Positions 42,868-52,135 of a stretch of 64,000 nt of DNA are shown piece by piece. Position 1 is the first letter of the stretch; the number at the start of each line of letters is the position of its first letter. The notes beneath the pieces are model-generated. The model did not search any database, was not told where the DNA came from, and saw nothing but the letters and a program-made list of their open reading frames with translations. A program made the translations under genes and the position numbers. The stretch is from an uncultured Flavobacteriales bacterium. GTDB taxonomy: Bacteria; Bacteroidota; Bacteroidia; Flavobacteriales_G; Salibacteraceae. The stretch lies in contig CAJXNO010000015.1 of NCBI GenBank assembly GCA_913057205.1, forward strand, positions 1-64,000. Direction: 5' to 3'.

Positions 42868-45800
42868 AAACCTATGCGTGGATAGCACTCTTTTTGTTTT
42901 GGGCCGTTGCTTCCAGCGCACAGCCGCTCGCTAACGACTGGATCGACTAACGTGCTGATCAACGCTACCTTAAATTCAATGTAACCCAAGATGGGCTGCA
43001 CAGGATTGACTATAATGCACTGAACTTCGCGCTGCAACAAATCAGTGAAGACATTGCCGACATCAATCCGCAAACCATTTAGATTTGGGGCCGCGGAGAA
43101 GAGTTGGCCGTACACGTGGAAGGCGAGGCCGATGGAAGCTTTGATCCAAACTACGCTGTGGTCTTCTTCGCTGAGTCGAATGACGGCTGGGCGGACGAAG
43201 TGATGTATGGCGGCAATGCAGAACACACCGACCCCTATTACAGTCTATACAGCGATACCGCAACTTATTTCTTGACGTGGGACCCTGAAGACATAGCAGC
43301 CGGATTACGATTCGCTCCGGTTAGCTTTAACACACCTGCAAGCACGCCCGTGCCCTACCTCTGGCAGGAGCAAGTGCGAATCTATAATGACAGCTATCAA
43401 AAAGGTGAAGACCTCGGGGGTGGAAAACCGACCACCTCCTATGCCGGCGGTAAAGGCTGGATGAGCGGACTCATCGGCTACAACAATGGCTCCACCAGAA
43501 CCCTAGGAGACATGAACTTCTGCACCCCGCAAGCGCAGAATGGAGCCGGATTCCCTTCACCAAGTGTTGAGGTGGCGTTGGCCGGCATGAACTTTGGCGC
43601 AGGAGGGGTTCAGGCGCATCATGCCCAAGTTCAAGTAAACAACGGGAGCGGATTCAGTGCGGTGTCTGATGTCTTTTACGGAAGCTATGAATATACCCGC
43701 GACCTCTCCAATATCAATGCATCCTTAGGCAATACCACAACGATTCGTATCGCGGTAAACACCACGGTTTCTCCCTTGAATACTGCTTCTGACTATTCCG
43801 CCTGTGCGTTTGTGCGCTTAGTTTATCCGCGCGGCTTGAACATGTCAGGACAGGCATCCTTCTACGGAGAGGTTCCTCAAAGCGCGTCGAACACCTACCT
43901 CTCTGTAAGCAACTCTGGTAGCCAGGCCATTACGAACGTTTATGACCTTGGTCAGAACAAACGCTATGTGACCACTGCCAACAGCGGAAACTTTCAGTGC
44001 AACATCGACCCCGGTAACCGACGCCATTTGGTATAGTCATCGAATTCGGCCATGATAGAAGTTGGATCAAACAACCTTCGTCCCGTAAGCGACAATAGTC
44101 GATTCAGCGATCCATCTACCTGGGAGGCGGAGAATGCCTTTGTGATCATCAGTCACCGAAAGATTTGGACCGAAGCAGAGCGCTATCGAAACTACCGAAA
44201 CACACGATTCAACACGGTCTTGGTAGACATCGAAGTGCTGTACGATCAATTCTCCTATGGTATTCGCAAGCACCCGTTGGCAATCAGAAATTTTGCTGAT
44301 TACATGCTGACCGCGTGGACGTCTGACCCCTCCCACCTTTTCTTACTTGGAAAGTCGATCGAAGAGCCCAGGGTGAGAAAGAGCAGCAGTTTAAAAGCAG
44401 CGAACTTGATTCCATGTGTGGGCTTTCCTGTTTCTGACATCATGCTCACCGCTGGTTTGAACGGAGATAAGAGTCATGTCCCCGCCATTCCCACCGGCAG
44501 ACTGGCCGCACGGATGAATGAAGAAATCGCCATCTACCTCGATAAAGTGCGTGAGTTTGAGAACGCCCACAACATCCAGATCACACCATACACCATCAAC
44601 AACCGGCAGTGGCAAAAGCACATCCTACATTTCGCCGGCGGAGATAACGCAACTGAAAATGCATGCTTCCGCGGATACTTGGCAGGATACCAAGAACAAG
44701 CCGAGGACAGCCTATTTGGGGGCAAGGTCTTCTTATTCAGCAAGACCAGTGGAAACGTGATCGAAGAATTGAATACAGACAGCGTACGTTTACTTCTTCA
44801 GAAAGGTCCGGCTGTGATGACCTTCTTTGGACATGTTTATGGCAATACCTTCGACCTCAGTGTGGACGATCCGAGCCTTTGGAACAACCGGGGCAAGTAT
44901 CCCTTTGTGATCGCCAATAGCTGTTTTTCTGGTAACATTCACCTCCCGGTTGAGTCTATTCCGAGTATCTCTGAGCAATACCTCTTCACCCTAGCGAAGG
45001 AGCCATTGCCTTCATCGCTACACCCGATCAGTTATGAGAACTACCTGAACAAGTATACCACGGAGCTGTACCGGCAGTTCTCACGGAAGAACTACGGCGA
45101 AAGCTTCAGCAAACAGATGCAAGCTACCTGTGACCGCATGCCAAATGACGAACGTAACAAGGGTGTATCCTTGGAGATGACCATGCACGGTGACCCGAGT
45201 CTAATGCTTTACCCACATGACAAGACCGAGATCAGCATCAATGATCCTCAATCGGGTGCAGACATTCGTTACATCCCATCTAACATCACCACCGATCGCG
45301 ATTCCTTTGCCGTGGAGGTGACCCTCTCTAACCTTGGCAAGTCTACCAGCAAGAGCTTTAACCTACCTGCAACTTTCCCAATGGAGCCGACCCGGTGATC
45401 ATTACCAAGCAGGTGAATGGCATCGACTATGAAAAAACGATCCGCTTTTCCTTTCCAGTAGACGGGGAGAATGGCATCGGAGAGAACACCCTTCGCATAG
45501 AAGCCGACCTTCCCTTGAGCGTTGTTGAAGAGAAGATAGATAACACGAACAACCTCATCGATCAGTCGAGCTTTTTCATCGGCAGCTCTGAGATCTTCCC
45601 GATTGTACCCTACGACTTTGCTGTGGTTCCGGACCTTTACGTTCGGCTGAAAGCAAATACCGGTTATCCATTCCTCCAAAGTGCCCGCTATTTGATGGAG
45701 CTGGATACCACGGATACCTATGACAGTCCGTTCAAAAAGCAAACAACCATTCAACAAGCTACTGCAGTGATCGAGTGGGACCCGCAACTAAGCACATCGG

Positions 45801-46682
45801 GCTTACCCGACAGCACGGTCTTCTTTTGGCGCGTTACCCCTGAAAACGAACCCGATAAATGGCGAGAGTTTAGTTTTCAATACATCGCTGATGAGGTAGG
45901 CTGGGGACAGGATCATTTCTTCCAATACAAGAACAACCGCTTTGACTTGCTCGACTATAATCGTGCACAACGGGTGTTCAACTTTCCAGAAGCCTCCCGT
46001 GAACTCTTTGTTCAAGTATTTGGCAATCCCGCTGTTGCTGAGCTTGACGACAGCTACTACACCTTGGATGGACAAATTGCTCCGCTGGGTGAGTATGGTA
46101 TCGCATCGATCCGTCCTGGTTTTGCCGTAGTGGTCATCGACTCTACAGAGCTCAAACCATGGGGCACGTATGGCGTTGGACCGAATGGCACCTTCATCAA
46201 TGAAGACCGTCGTTATGGAAACAACAACGATGGTACTGCCCATCGCACACGGGTGGAATACTTTTTCACCTTCGACACGTCTGATGTACAGATGGCGAGC
46301 ATGCGCGATATGATTGAGCAGCACGTGGATGACGGTCATTACCTTTTGTTCTATACCTAGCGTTGGGGATACTTTGAAGCGCCATCGGTTTGGACGGAGA
46401 GCATGTTGGATTTCTTGGAGTCGCTCGGGGCTGATTCCATCCGCTTAGTTCCAGATAGAAATCCCTACATCTTCTTCGTGAAGAAGGGTGATCCGTCTAC
46501 TGCTCGACAGGTGATCGGTGAAGACGAGAAAAGCGTTATCCGACTGAATACGAAAGTCTTCTCGAATTTCCCGCTTGGGAAGCATGGAAGGACCTGATAT
46601 TGGACCAGGAATGGCTTGGGATCGATTTGTATTCAAGCAGCGGGCGCAAGAGAGCAGCACCAATGATATCGTGCAGGGTTGA
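42864..46682 (+). pseudogene. Decayed PorU2-like T9SS sortase (C25 cysteine protease)
   Basis: A GTG at 42864 overlaps the preceding stop and gives a signal peptide (LFLFWAVASSAQ). The coding similarity then runs on through in-frame stops at 42948 (TAA), 43080 (TAG), 44034 (TAG) and 46358 (TAG), plus frameshifts near 44998 and 45031 (a compensating pair), 45375 and 46578. The C25 core is still readable: AVMTFFGHVYGNTFDL with the catalytic His (44832-44834) and FVIANSCFSGNIH with the catalytic Cys (44922-44924). Earlier WGRGEELAVHVEGEADGSF and PYYSLYSDTATYFLTWD fit PorU-family N-terminal domains. The remnant stops near 46671, where sequence of a truncated opposite-strand ABC gene begins. At about 1270 codons, the C-terminal part is missing. 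Not a functional gene. Confidence 0.85.
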
Positions 46683-47022
46683 GTGCGCGCATGCTTTCTT
46701 GGAAGATCATGGTCATGTCTTTACCCCTGATCTGTTCTATGGTACGCGATGATGCGGTGAGCAAATCTACCACCTCTCCGCTGGGCTTGCTGAGTTCCAA
46801 TTGCCCGGAAGTATGAATGTTCAAATGTGCCGGCAACAAGCGCATGATCGCCTTAGCCGTAACCGATTTGCCGCTGCCTGATTCACCAACCAAGGCTACC
46901 ACCTCATCTGGAAAGACATCAAACCTGACATCATTGATCACCATATAGAACCCATCTCCAGAAGAAAAGTCGACCGTCAACCCCTTCACCCGCAGCAATG
47001 GGTTATGAGGGGCATTACTCAA
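46672..47022 (-). pseudogene. Truncated dipeptide/oligopeptide-type ABC ATPase (N-terminal fragment)
   Basis: Starts normally (LLRVKGLTVDFSSGDGFYMV) with Walker A LVGESGSGKSVTAKAIMRLL and a Q-loop MIFQESMRALNPA, then breaks off. A full DppD/OppD protein has ~330 residues; only about 117 native codons remain, followed by 12 unrelated residues read from the PorU2 remnant to a stop at 46633. The signature and Walker B motifs are lost, so it cannot be an active ATPase. Its ATG overlaps the exonuclease gene upstream by 8 bases: it was the last gene of that operon. Confidence 0.85.
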
Positions 47023-47725
47023 AACTGGCGATCTCGGATTCCTTGAGGATAGGAAGCTGGGTCATCTTTAGATACACTTGTACAAGGGTCACTACGTCCT
47101 TCTCGCAATAGGTAACGATGCGTTCCAGGTTCTTCTCTTGCCAATAAACGCCGGCAACCTGACTGCCATCAATATCATCTTTGGGAGTGGGAAGCCCGAA
47201 TACATGTGCCAAGAGTTTCAATGAAGTGAAGTGCTTGTAGTCGCCGAATTTCCACATCTGCATGGTATCCAAATGCTTGACCTCCCAAGGTTTCTTACCT
47301 GCGGTGTCTAAGATCTTAGGTACCGGAACACCTTGAATGAGCATCCGACGTGCGATGTAGGGAAAATCGAACTCCTTGCCGTTGTGTCCGCACAGCAGGT
47401 GTTGATCGCCACTGAAAAACCGGTCGAGCATCGTGGCGAAGGAACTCAACAATTCAAGTTCATCGTCACCGGCAAATGACTTGATCCTAAGCTCACGTTC
47501 CCCACCACGCTGGTTGATCATACCTACCGAGATGCAGACGATCTTACCGAACTCGGCATAAATCCCCGCTCGCTCAAACACACTTGCGGCCGTATCCTCC
47601 TCGTTCTTCAACAGGAAACGGGCCTTTTCCTCCCACAACTTCTGGTAGGTTTCCTCTGCTTGTTCAAAGCCTTCGCACTGTGGTACGGTCTCGATATCAA
47701 GAAAAAGGATGTTGCTCAGATCCAT
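47015..47725 (-). CDS. DEDD-type 3'-5' exonuclease (PolB-like exonuclease family 2)
   Basis: 236 residues. DEDDy metal-binding motifs: ILFLDIETVP (Exo I, near residue 10), LCGHNGKEFDFPYIARRM (Exo II) and IVTYCEKDVVTLVQVYL (Exo III with Tyr). This matches the predicted PolB-like 3'-5' exonuclease family of Bacteroidota. It probably trims DNA or RNA 3' ends; the substrate is not known. Part of a minus-strand operon: sugar isomerase, serine hydrolase, hypothetical, exonuclease, then the truncated ABC gene. Confidence 0.9.
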   Translation of the reverse strand: MDLSNILFLDIETVPQCEGFEQAEETYQKLWEEKARFLLKNEEDTAASVFERAGIYAEFGKIVCISVGMINQRGGERELRIKSFAGDDELELLSSFATMLDRFFSGDQHLLCGHNGKEFDFPYIARRMLIQGVPVPKILDTAGKKPWEVKHLDTMQMWKFGDYKHFTSLKLLAHVFGLPTPKDDIDGSQVAGVYWQEKNLERIVTYCEKDVVTLVQVYLKMTQLPILKESEIASFE

Positions 47726-47728
47726 GGC

Positions 47729-48130
47729 TTAAATGATTAGGATCCCTTTCTGCTTCAATACGGGCAATTCTCTCATATTGTCTTCGATCAAGGAATCAGG
47801 AAGAAAAATAAACTTCTTATCGAAAAGCTTTCCATTGTGGTAGTAGCTGACCCAAAATTGGTTATTCAGCCCTTCCAGATCTTGGGGAACGATCTCCACT
47901 TGACGAGCATCCATGGCGCCTACCTCTTCAAAATAGTGCCGAAGCTCAGAGGTCTTGACGTCTTCGTTGTTCTTCTTGCCATATCCTCGGGTAGAGACCA
48001 AGACATTACTGATGGTATCAGGCAACATGTTCAGGACATGCACTACCCACGCCTGCATACCTTCCTTTTCGTCTGGCACGGCGCACACGCCTACCTTATC
48101 CACCTTCGGGAAATCTATATCCTCTTTCAT
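47729..48130 (-). CDS. Conserved hypothetical protein
   Basis: 133 residues, no signal peptide, no membrane helix. Mixed alpha/beta composition; recognisable segments are VSTRGYGKKNNEDVKTSELR and FFLPDSLIEDNM-like IFLPDSLIEDNMRELPVL. I believe related proteins occur in other Bacteroidota without an assigned role. It overlaps the serine hydrolase gene start/stop by 4 bases and lies 3 bases before the exonuclease gene, so co-transcription is likely. Function not known. Confidence 0.75.
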   Translation of the reverse strand: MKEDIDFPKVDKVGVCAVPDEKEGMQAWVVHVLNMLPDTISNVLVSTRGYGKKNNEDVKTSELRHYFEEVGAMDARQVEIVPQDLEGLNNQFWVSYYHNGKLFDKKFIFLPDSLIEDNMRELPVLKQKGILII

Positions 48131-49290
48131 TCGATCATGCTTAATCCCATTTCCAAGTAACGGTGCACGTCTTCAGGTGCCGGATGGGTATTGCCAAAGA
48201 ACCGCTTCCGCCCCAGCCGCACCACGATCAGATCTTTACTTGGCATCACCAAAACATACTGTCCCTTGATGCCACGCATGTAGAAAACATACTCCCCGTC
48301 ATGTTCGGCAATCCACCAGGAATAGCCGTAGGTAGTACATGGTTCACCTTCTTGGTTCATCAGTGGAGCTGGTTGAATGGTCTTCGCGATGTAGGCGCTA
48401 TCTACCACCTGCTGAGCAGCCCACTTGCCATTTTGAAGGTAGAGTTTCCCGATGCGTGCAAAATCCTGTGCGCGCGCATTGATGCAGCAAAAGGCCTTCT
48501 CCACTCCGTCTTCGTGATCAAGCGACCAGATGGCGTCCGCTTCGGCGCCTAAGGGTTTCCAAACCCACTCTTGGGTCATTTCTGAAAGCGACATGCGTGT
48601 TGCTGCCGTGAGTAGCATTCCCAAGACCTGTGTTGTACCGCTTTGGTAGTTGAAGACCTGCCCTGGTGTTTCCGTGACTTCATAGTTCCTCAACAAGCCT
48701 TCGAGGTCATCACCATAGTTGGCACGAGCCGGAAATGCAAAGGGGTTGAGGTAATGTTCGTCAAAGTTGATGCCGGAGCTCATGGAAAGGAGGTGCCAAA
48801 TCTTCAGCTCCTTGCCCAATTCGGTTTCGTACTGTGGCAGGTAGTGGTAGACTGGATCGTCAACGCTTTTGAGGTAGCCCTTGTCAATGGCAATACCCGT
48901 GAGCAAGGAAACCACCGACTTCGCCATGGAAAAGCTGTTGCTGATGGAGGCATCATCAAAGCCATCCCAATACTTTTCAAAGAGGATGCTGTCTCGATGA
49001 ACAACCAGAAAGGATACAGATTCATATGCTTCGTGAAAGGCTTCCGCATCCGAGCCTAGGCTACCAGAATTGTAATTCTGTGCCTTGGGCCAAGCAGCGC
49101 CGGGGTCATGCGCTATTACCCGTTTCGGAAGTTCCTCATACTCTTGAATCCCTGGCCCTAGCTGCCCCTTGAAAACCGTCATCTTCAAGGTTTGGTAGAG
49201 GTAATGATGTCCGGTTACCTCAATGATCAAATGCAAGAGCAAAAGCGCAAAGAGGAAGTAGCCGAGCTTTCTGAGCAATAGACTTCTCAT
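48127..49290 (-). CDS. Serine hydrolase, class C beta-lactamase-like
   Basis: 387 residues. N-terminal membrane anchor or signal (YFLFALLLLHLIIEV). The penicillin-binding-like fold has S-x-x-K in NSFSMAKSVVSLLTG (nucleophile Ser about residue 125) and Y-x-S in VFNYQSGTTQVLGML. The third motif (KTG/HxG type) is not obvious at the C-terminus. The family includes esterases, peptidases and beta-lactamases; resistance is not implied. Eight bases downstream of the sugar isomerase gene. Confidence 0.87.
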   Translation of the reverse strand: MRSLLLRKLGYFLFALLLLHLIIEVTGHHYLYQTLKMTVFKGQLGPGIQEYEELPKRVIAHDPGAAWPKAQNYNSGSLGSDAEAFHEAYESVSFLVVHRDSILFEKYWDGFDDASISNSFSMAKSVVSLLTGIAIDKGYLKSVDDPVYHYLPQYETELGKELKIWHLLSMSSGINFDEHYLNPFAFPARANYGDDLEGLLRNYEVTETPGQVFNYQSGTTQVLGMLLTAATRMSLSEMTQEWVWKPLGAEADAIWSLDHEDGVEKAFCCINARAQDFARIGKLYLQNGKWAAQQVVDSAYIAKTIQPAPLMNQEGEPCTTYGYSWWIAEHDGEYVFYMRGIKGQYVLVMPSKDLIVVRLGRKRFFGNTHPAPEDVHRYLEMGLSMIE

Positions 49291-49298
49291 AGGCCGTA

Positions 49299-50291
49299 TC
49301 AGAACTTAGCGAGTTCTCCTTTCAGCCAATCGATCACCTCGATCTCGATGTCATCAACTCCCTTGAATGCTGCGAGGTGAACAGTCATCCAATCGCCGAG
49401 GTGGATCAGGTAGAGCGCTTGTTCCAGCGGGGAATCTCCTTTCGCCTTGTAATGATGGATGTGCGGGGTATGCTTGCGAATGATGGTTTCGCTCAGTTCC
49501 ATGCGTCGAGCAACCCGTGGATGGTCACGGTAACTTAGCAAGAAGATGACTGCAAGGTCCTTGGTTCCGCTCGCCCATCCCACCAACTCATTGTGGTTCA
49601 TCTCTGGGTAAACGTTCTTCCAAGACAGGCACTTGCTGTTCTCACCTACTTGTTGGGTCCAACGTGTTGCAACTCCCTCTAACCAAGGCGAAGAATAGAT
49701 CACCGGAAGCTTGTGTTGGATGCTTTCGGCCAACTGTCGAGCAGCGGCTTGAATGTTTTCCTCTTCTCGATCGAGCAAAGCGATCGCTTTTTCTAGTTCT
49801 TGATTCCAGTTAGAAGAGGTCAACCCAAACACCTCTGCCATGCGAAGCAGTTCTACCATAGCAAAACCGAAGGCCGCACGGGGAGGGTCACCACCGGGAA
49901 CGGTGATCAAGGGCCAATTATTCTTGGTCGCCATGTCGCTCAAAGCACCGCCAGAACTTATGCATGCGATTTGCGCATCGCGCTCCACTGCCTGACCCAC
50001 GGCTTCAAGGGTTTCTTCTGTATTACCGGAATATGAACAAGCGATCACCAAGGTGCGATCACCCACATACCCGGGAATGGTATATCCTTTAACGCTTTGA
50101 ATAGGAACCGGGCAATGCTCTGAAAGCAACTGTCCGAGGATGGTACCACCGATCCCTGAACCGCCCAAACCACAGATCACCACATTTGCGATCTCCACAT
50201 CTGCTTCCCACTGGAAGTCATCCGCTATACGCTTTGCCTGGCGGAGATGGTCGGTGAACTCCGCTACGTATTGACTCATTGTTTTTTGCAT
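49299..50291 (-). CDS. Bifunctional phosphoglucose/phosphomannose isomerase
   Basis: 330 residues. The N-terminal SIS domain has VVICGLGGSGIGGTILGQLL, and the second SIS domain has VIACSYSGNTEETLEAV. The C-terminal region includes NHNELVGWASGTKDLAVIF-like MNHNELVGWASG, diagnostic for the archaeal/bacterial PGI-PMI bifunctional family. It links fructose-6-phosphate with glucose-6-phosphate and mannose-6-phosphate. The exact -7 box TATCTTTG at 50297-50304 ends five bases before ATG 50291, which supports that start; a second ATG at 50279 remains possible. Confidence 0.92.
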   Translation of the reverse strand: MQKTMSQYVAEFTDHLRQAKRIADDFQWEADVEIANVVICGLGGSGIGGTILGQLLSEHCPVPIQSVKGYTIPGYVGDRTLVIACSYSGNTEETLEAVGQAVERDAQIACISSGGALSDMATKNNWPLITVPGGDPPRAAFGFAMVELLRMAEVFGLTSSNWNQELEKAIALLDREEENIQAAARQLAESIQHKLPVIYSSPWLEGVATRWTQQVGENSKCLSWKNVYPEMNHNELVGWASGTKDLAVIFLLSYRDHPRVARRMELSETIIRKHTPHIHHYKAKGDSPLEQALYLIHLGDWMTVHLAAFKGVDDIEIEVIDWLKGELAKF

Positions 50292-50296
50292 GGTGA

Positions 50297-50304
50297 CAAA
50301 GATA
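50297..50304 (-). promoter_or_regulatory. -7 box (TATCTTTG) for the sugar-isomerase operon
   Basis: Exact TAnnTTTG on the minus strand; five bases to the start codon. Confidence 0.55.
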
Positions 50305-50426
50305 ATCGGCGGGTCGATTCTTGAAGGGATGACAACGCTAGGATTTCAGCCACAGCTCGATCGCATACCGAACCATTAAATCCACGAATTCTATTCATCT
50401 TTGCAGGCCAATTTAAAGCAGAGCAG

Positions 50427-51947
50427 ATGTCTAAGGAATTGAACGACCAAGAGCGCGAACGCCGCGAAGCATTGAACCAACTCCGAGAGCTGGGAATCGA
50501 CCCGTATCCAGCGGATCTTTATCCTGTGAATTCCACCGCAGTGGAGATTAAACAGGACTTTGATCCGGAGAAAGGAAACTTCCAAGAAGTGTGCATTGCA
50601 GGCCGATTGATGAGCAGACGCATCATGGGAAAGGCGTCGTTCGGCGAGATCATGGACCACAGTGGTCGCATTCAAGCCTATTTCAATCGGGATGAGATCT
50701 GTGCGGGTGAAGACAAGAGCCTGTACAACACGGTCTTCAAAAAGGCCCTAGACATCGGTGACTTCATCGGGGTGAAAGGTTTTGTATTCAAGACCCAAGT
50801 TGGAGAAACGTCTATTCACGTGAAAGAGTTGGTGGTATTGAGCAAGACCTTACGTCCACTGCCTATCGTGAAGACAGATGCAGAAGGCAACGTACACGAT
50901 GGCTTTGCAGACAAGGAGCAACGTTACCGCATGCGCTACGTGGATTTGGTGGTGAACCCAGAGGTAAAGGATGTCTTTTTGAAGCGCACGAAGATCATCA
51001 ACTCCATGCGGGAGTTCTTCAACAGCAAGGGATACCTGGAGGTGGATACGCCAATTCTACAGCCCATCCCCGGCGGTGCAGCGGCGCGTCCGTTCATCAC
51101 GCATCACAATACCTTGGATCAGGACATGTACCTGCGTATTGCGAATGAGTTGTACTTGAAGCGACTGATCGTAGGAGGTTTCGAAGGTGTTTACGAGTTT
51201 GCGCGCAACTTCAGAAATGAAGGCATGGACCGTACCCACAATCCAGAGTTCACGGTGATGGAAATTTACGTAGCCTACAAAGACTACGAGTGGATGATGA
51301 ACTTCACCGAGGAGATGGTAGAGAAGGCAGTACTCGATTTGCATGGAAAAACCAACATTCCGATCGGAGAGAACGAGGTAGACTTCAAGCGCCCATTCAA
51401 TCGGGTGACCTTCTTAGGTGCGATCGAGCAGTATACCGGAACGGATGTTTCTGATTTTGATGAAGCGCAACTGCGCGCATTCTGCAAGCAGCAAGGCATC
51501 GAAACCGACGAGACGATGGGACGAGGAAAGCTACTGGACGAGATCTTTGGAGAGAAGTGTGAGCCAAACTTTATTCAACCCACCTTCGTGATGGACTACC
51601 CGATCGAGATGAGTCCGTTGTGCAAGAAGCACCGTGAAAACCCACGTTTAACGGAGCGTTTTGAGCTGATGATCAACGGCAAGGAAGTGGCCAACGCCTA
51701 TTCCGAGTTGAACGACCCGATCGATCAGCGCGAGCGTTTTGAGGAGCAATTGAAACTGAGCGAGAAAGGCGACGACGAAGCGATGTTCATCGATCAAGAC
51801 TTCTTGCGCGCATTGGAATACGGCATGCCACCAACCTCAGGTATGGGCATCGGTATAGACCGTTTCGTGATGATGCTAACGAACCAACCCTCCATCCAAG
51901 ACGTCCTCTTCTTCCCTCAAATGAGACCTGAAAGGTCTTATTCATGA
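50427..51947 (+). CDS. lysS: Lysyl-tRNA synthetase, class II
   Basis: 506 residues. N-terminal OB-fold anticodon-binding domain, then the class II core: motif 1 region [19 protein letters not shown], motif 2 [18 protein letters not shown] and motif 3 [13 protein letters not shown]. It charges tRNA-Lys with lysine. The protein ends [12 protein letters not shown]; its last codons (from 51921) are the first copy of a tandem repeat array that continues past the stop. A leader of ~23 bases follows a weak -7 box (CATCTTTG) at 50396-50403. Confidence 0.97.
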   Translation: MSKELNDQERERREALNQLRELGIDPYPADLYPVNSTAVEIKQDFDPEKGNFQEVCIAGRLMSRRIMGKASFGEIMDHSGRIQAYFNRDEICAGEDKSLYNTVFKKALDIGDFIGVKGFVFKTQVGETSIHVKELVVLSKTLRPLPIVKTDAEGNVHDGFADKEQRYRMRYVDLVVNPEVKDVFLKRTKIINSMREFFNSKGYLEVDTPILQPIPGGAAARPFITHHNTLDQDMYLRIANELYLKRLIVGGFEGVYEFARNFRNEGMDRTHNPEFTVMEIYVAYKDYEWMMNFTEEMVEKAVLDLHGKTNIPIGENEVDFKRPFNRVTFLGAIEQYTGTDVSDFDEAQLRAFCKQQGIETDETMGRGKLLDEIFGEKCEPNFIQPTFVMDYPIEMSPLCKKHRENPRLTERFELMINGKEVANAYSELNDPIDQRERFEEQLKLSEKGDDEAMFIDQDFLRALEYGMPPTSGMGIGIDRFVMMLTNQPSIQDVLFFPQMRPERSYS

Positions 51948-52135
51948 GCACCAAAAAAAACAACAGACTGCGAGCCTAAATGAGACCTGAAAGGACCCAT
52001 TCATGAGCACCCGAGAAAAACAACAGACCGCGCACCTAAATGCGTCCGGAACGGACGAATCCATGAGCACCGATAAAACACATTGTCTCGCGAACCTGAA
52101 TGAGACCTAAAGGTCTTTTCATAAGCACCATGCTT
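51921..52135. repeat. Tandem array of four ~60-bp repeats with a central palindrome
   Basis: Copies begin with ATG at 51921, 51980, 52040 and 52100 (periods 59, 60, 60; the fourth copy is partial). Each contains a palindrome followed by a conserved (T/C)CAT(G/A)AGCACC block. Palindromes: AGACCT-GAA-AGGTCT (51924-51938); AGACCT-GAA-AGGACC, broken (51983-51997); CGTCCG-GAA-CGGACG (52043-52057); AGACCT-AA-AGGTCT (52103-52116). The first copy is also the end of lysS. The array fills the gap between lysS and the convergent PrsW-family gene. Confidence 0.85.

Noticed and set aside
46633-46671. C-terminal residues of the ABC ATPase fragment as native protein
   Set aside because: The last 12 residues are the reverse reading of the sortase remnant and do not fit an ABC ATPase. 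The native part stops at the junction.
42864-46682. Programmed stop-codon readthrough or recoding in the PorU2-like gene
   Set aside because: Four in-frame stops of two kinds, at least three separate frame changes, and a truncated 3' end point to decay. No neighbouring gene in the window shows a reassigned stop.
51921-52135. CRISPR array
   Set aside because: Copies are contiguous with no unique spacers, only four in number, with periods of 59-60 bases, and no cas genes are nearby.
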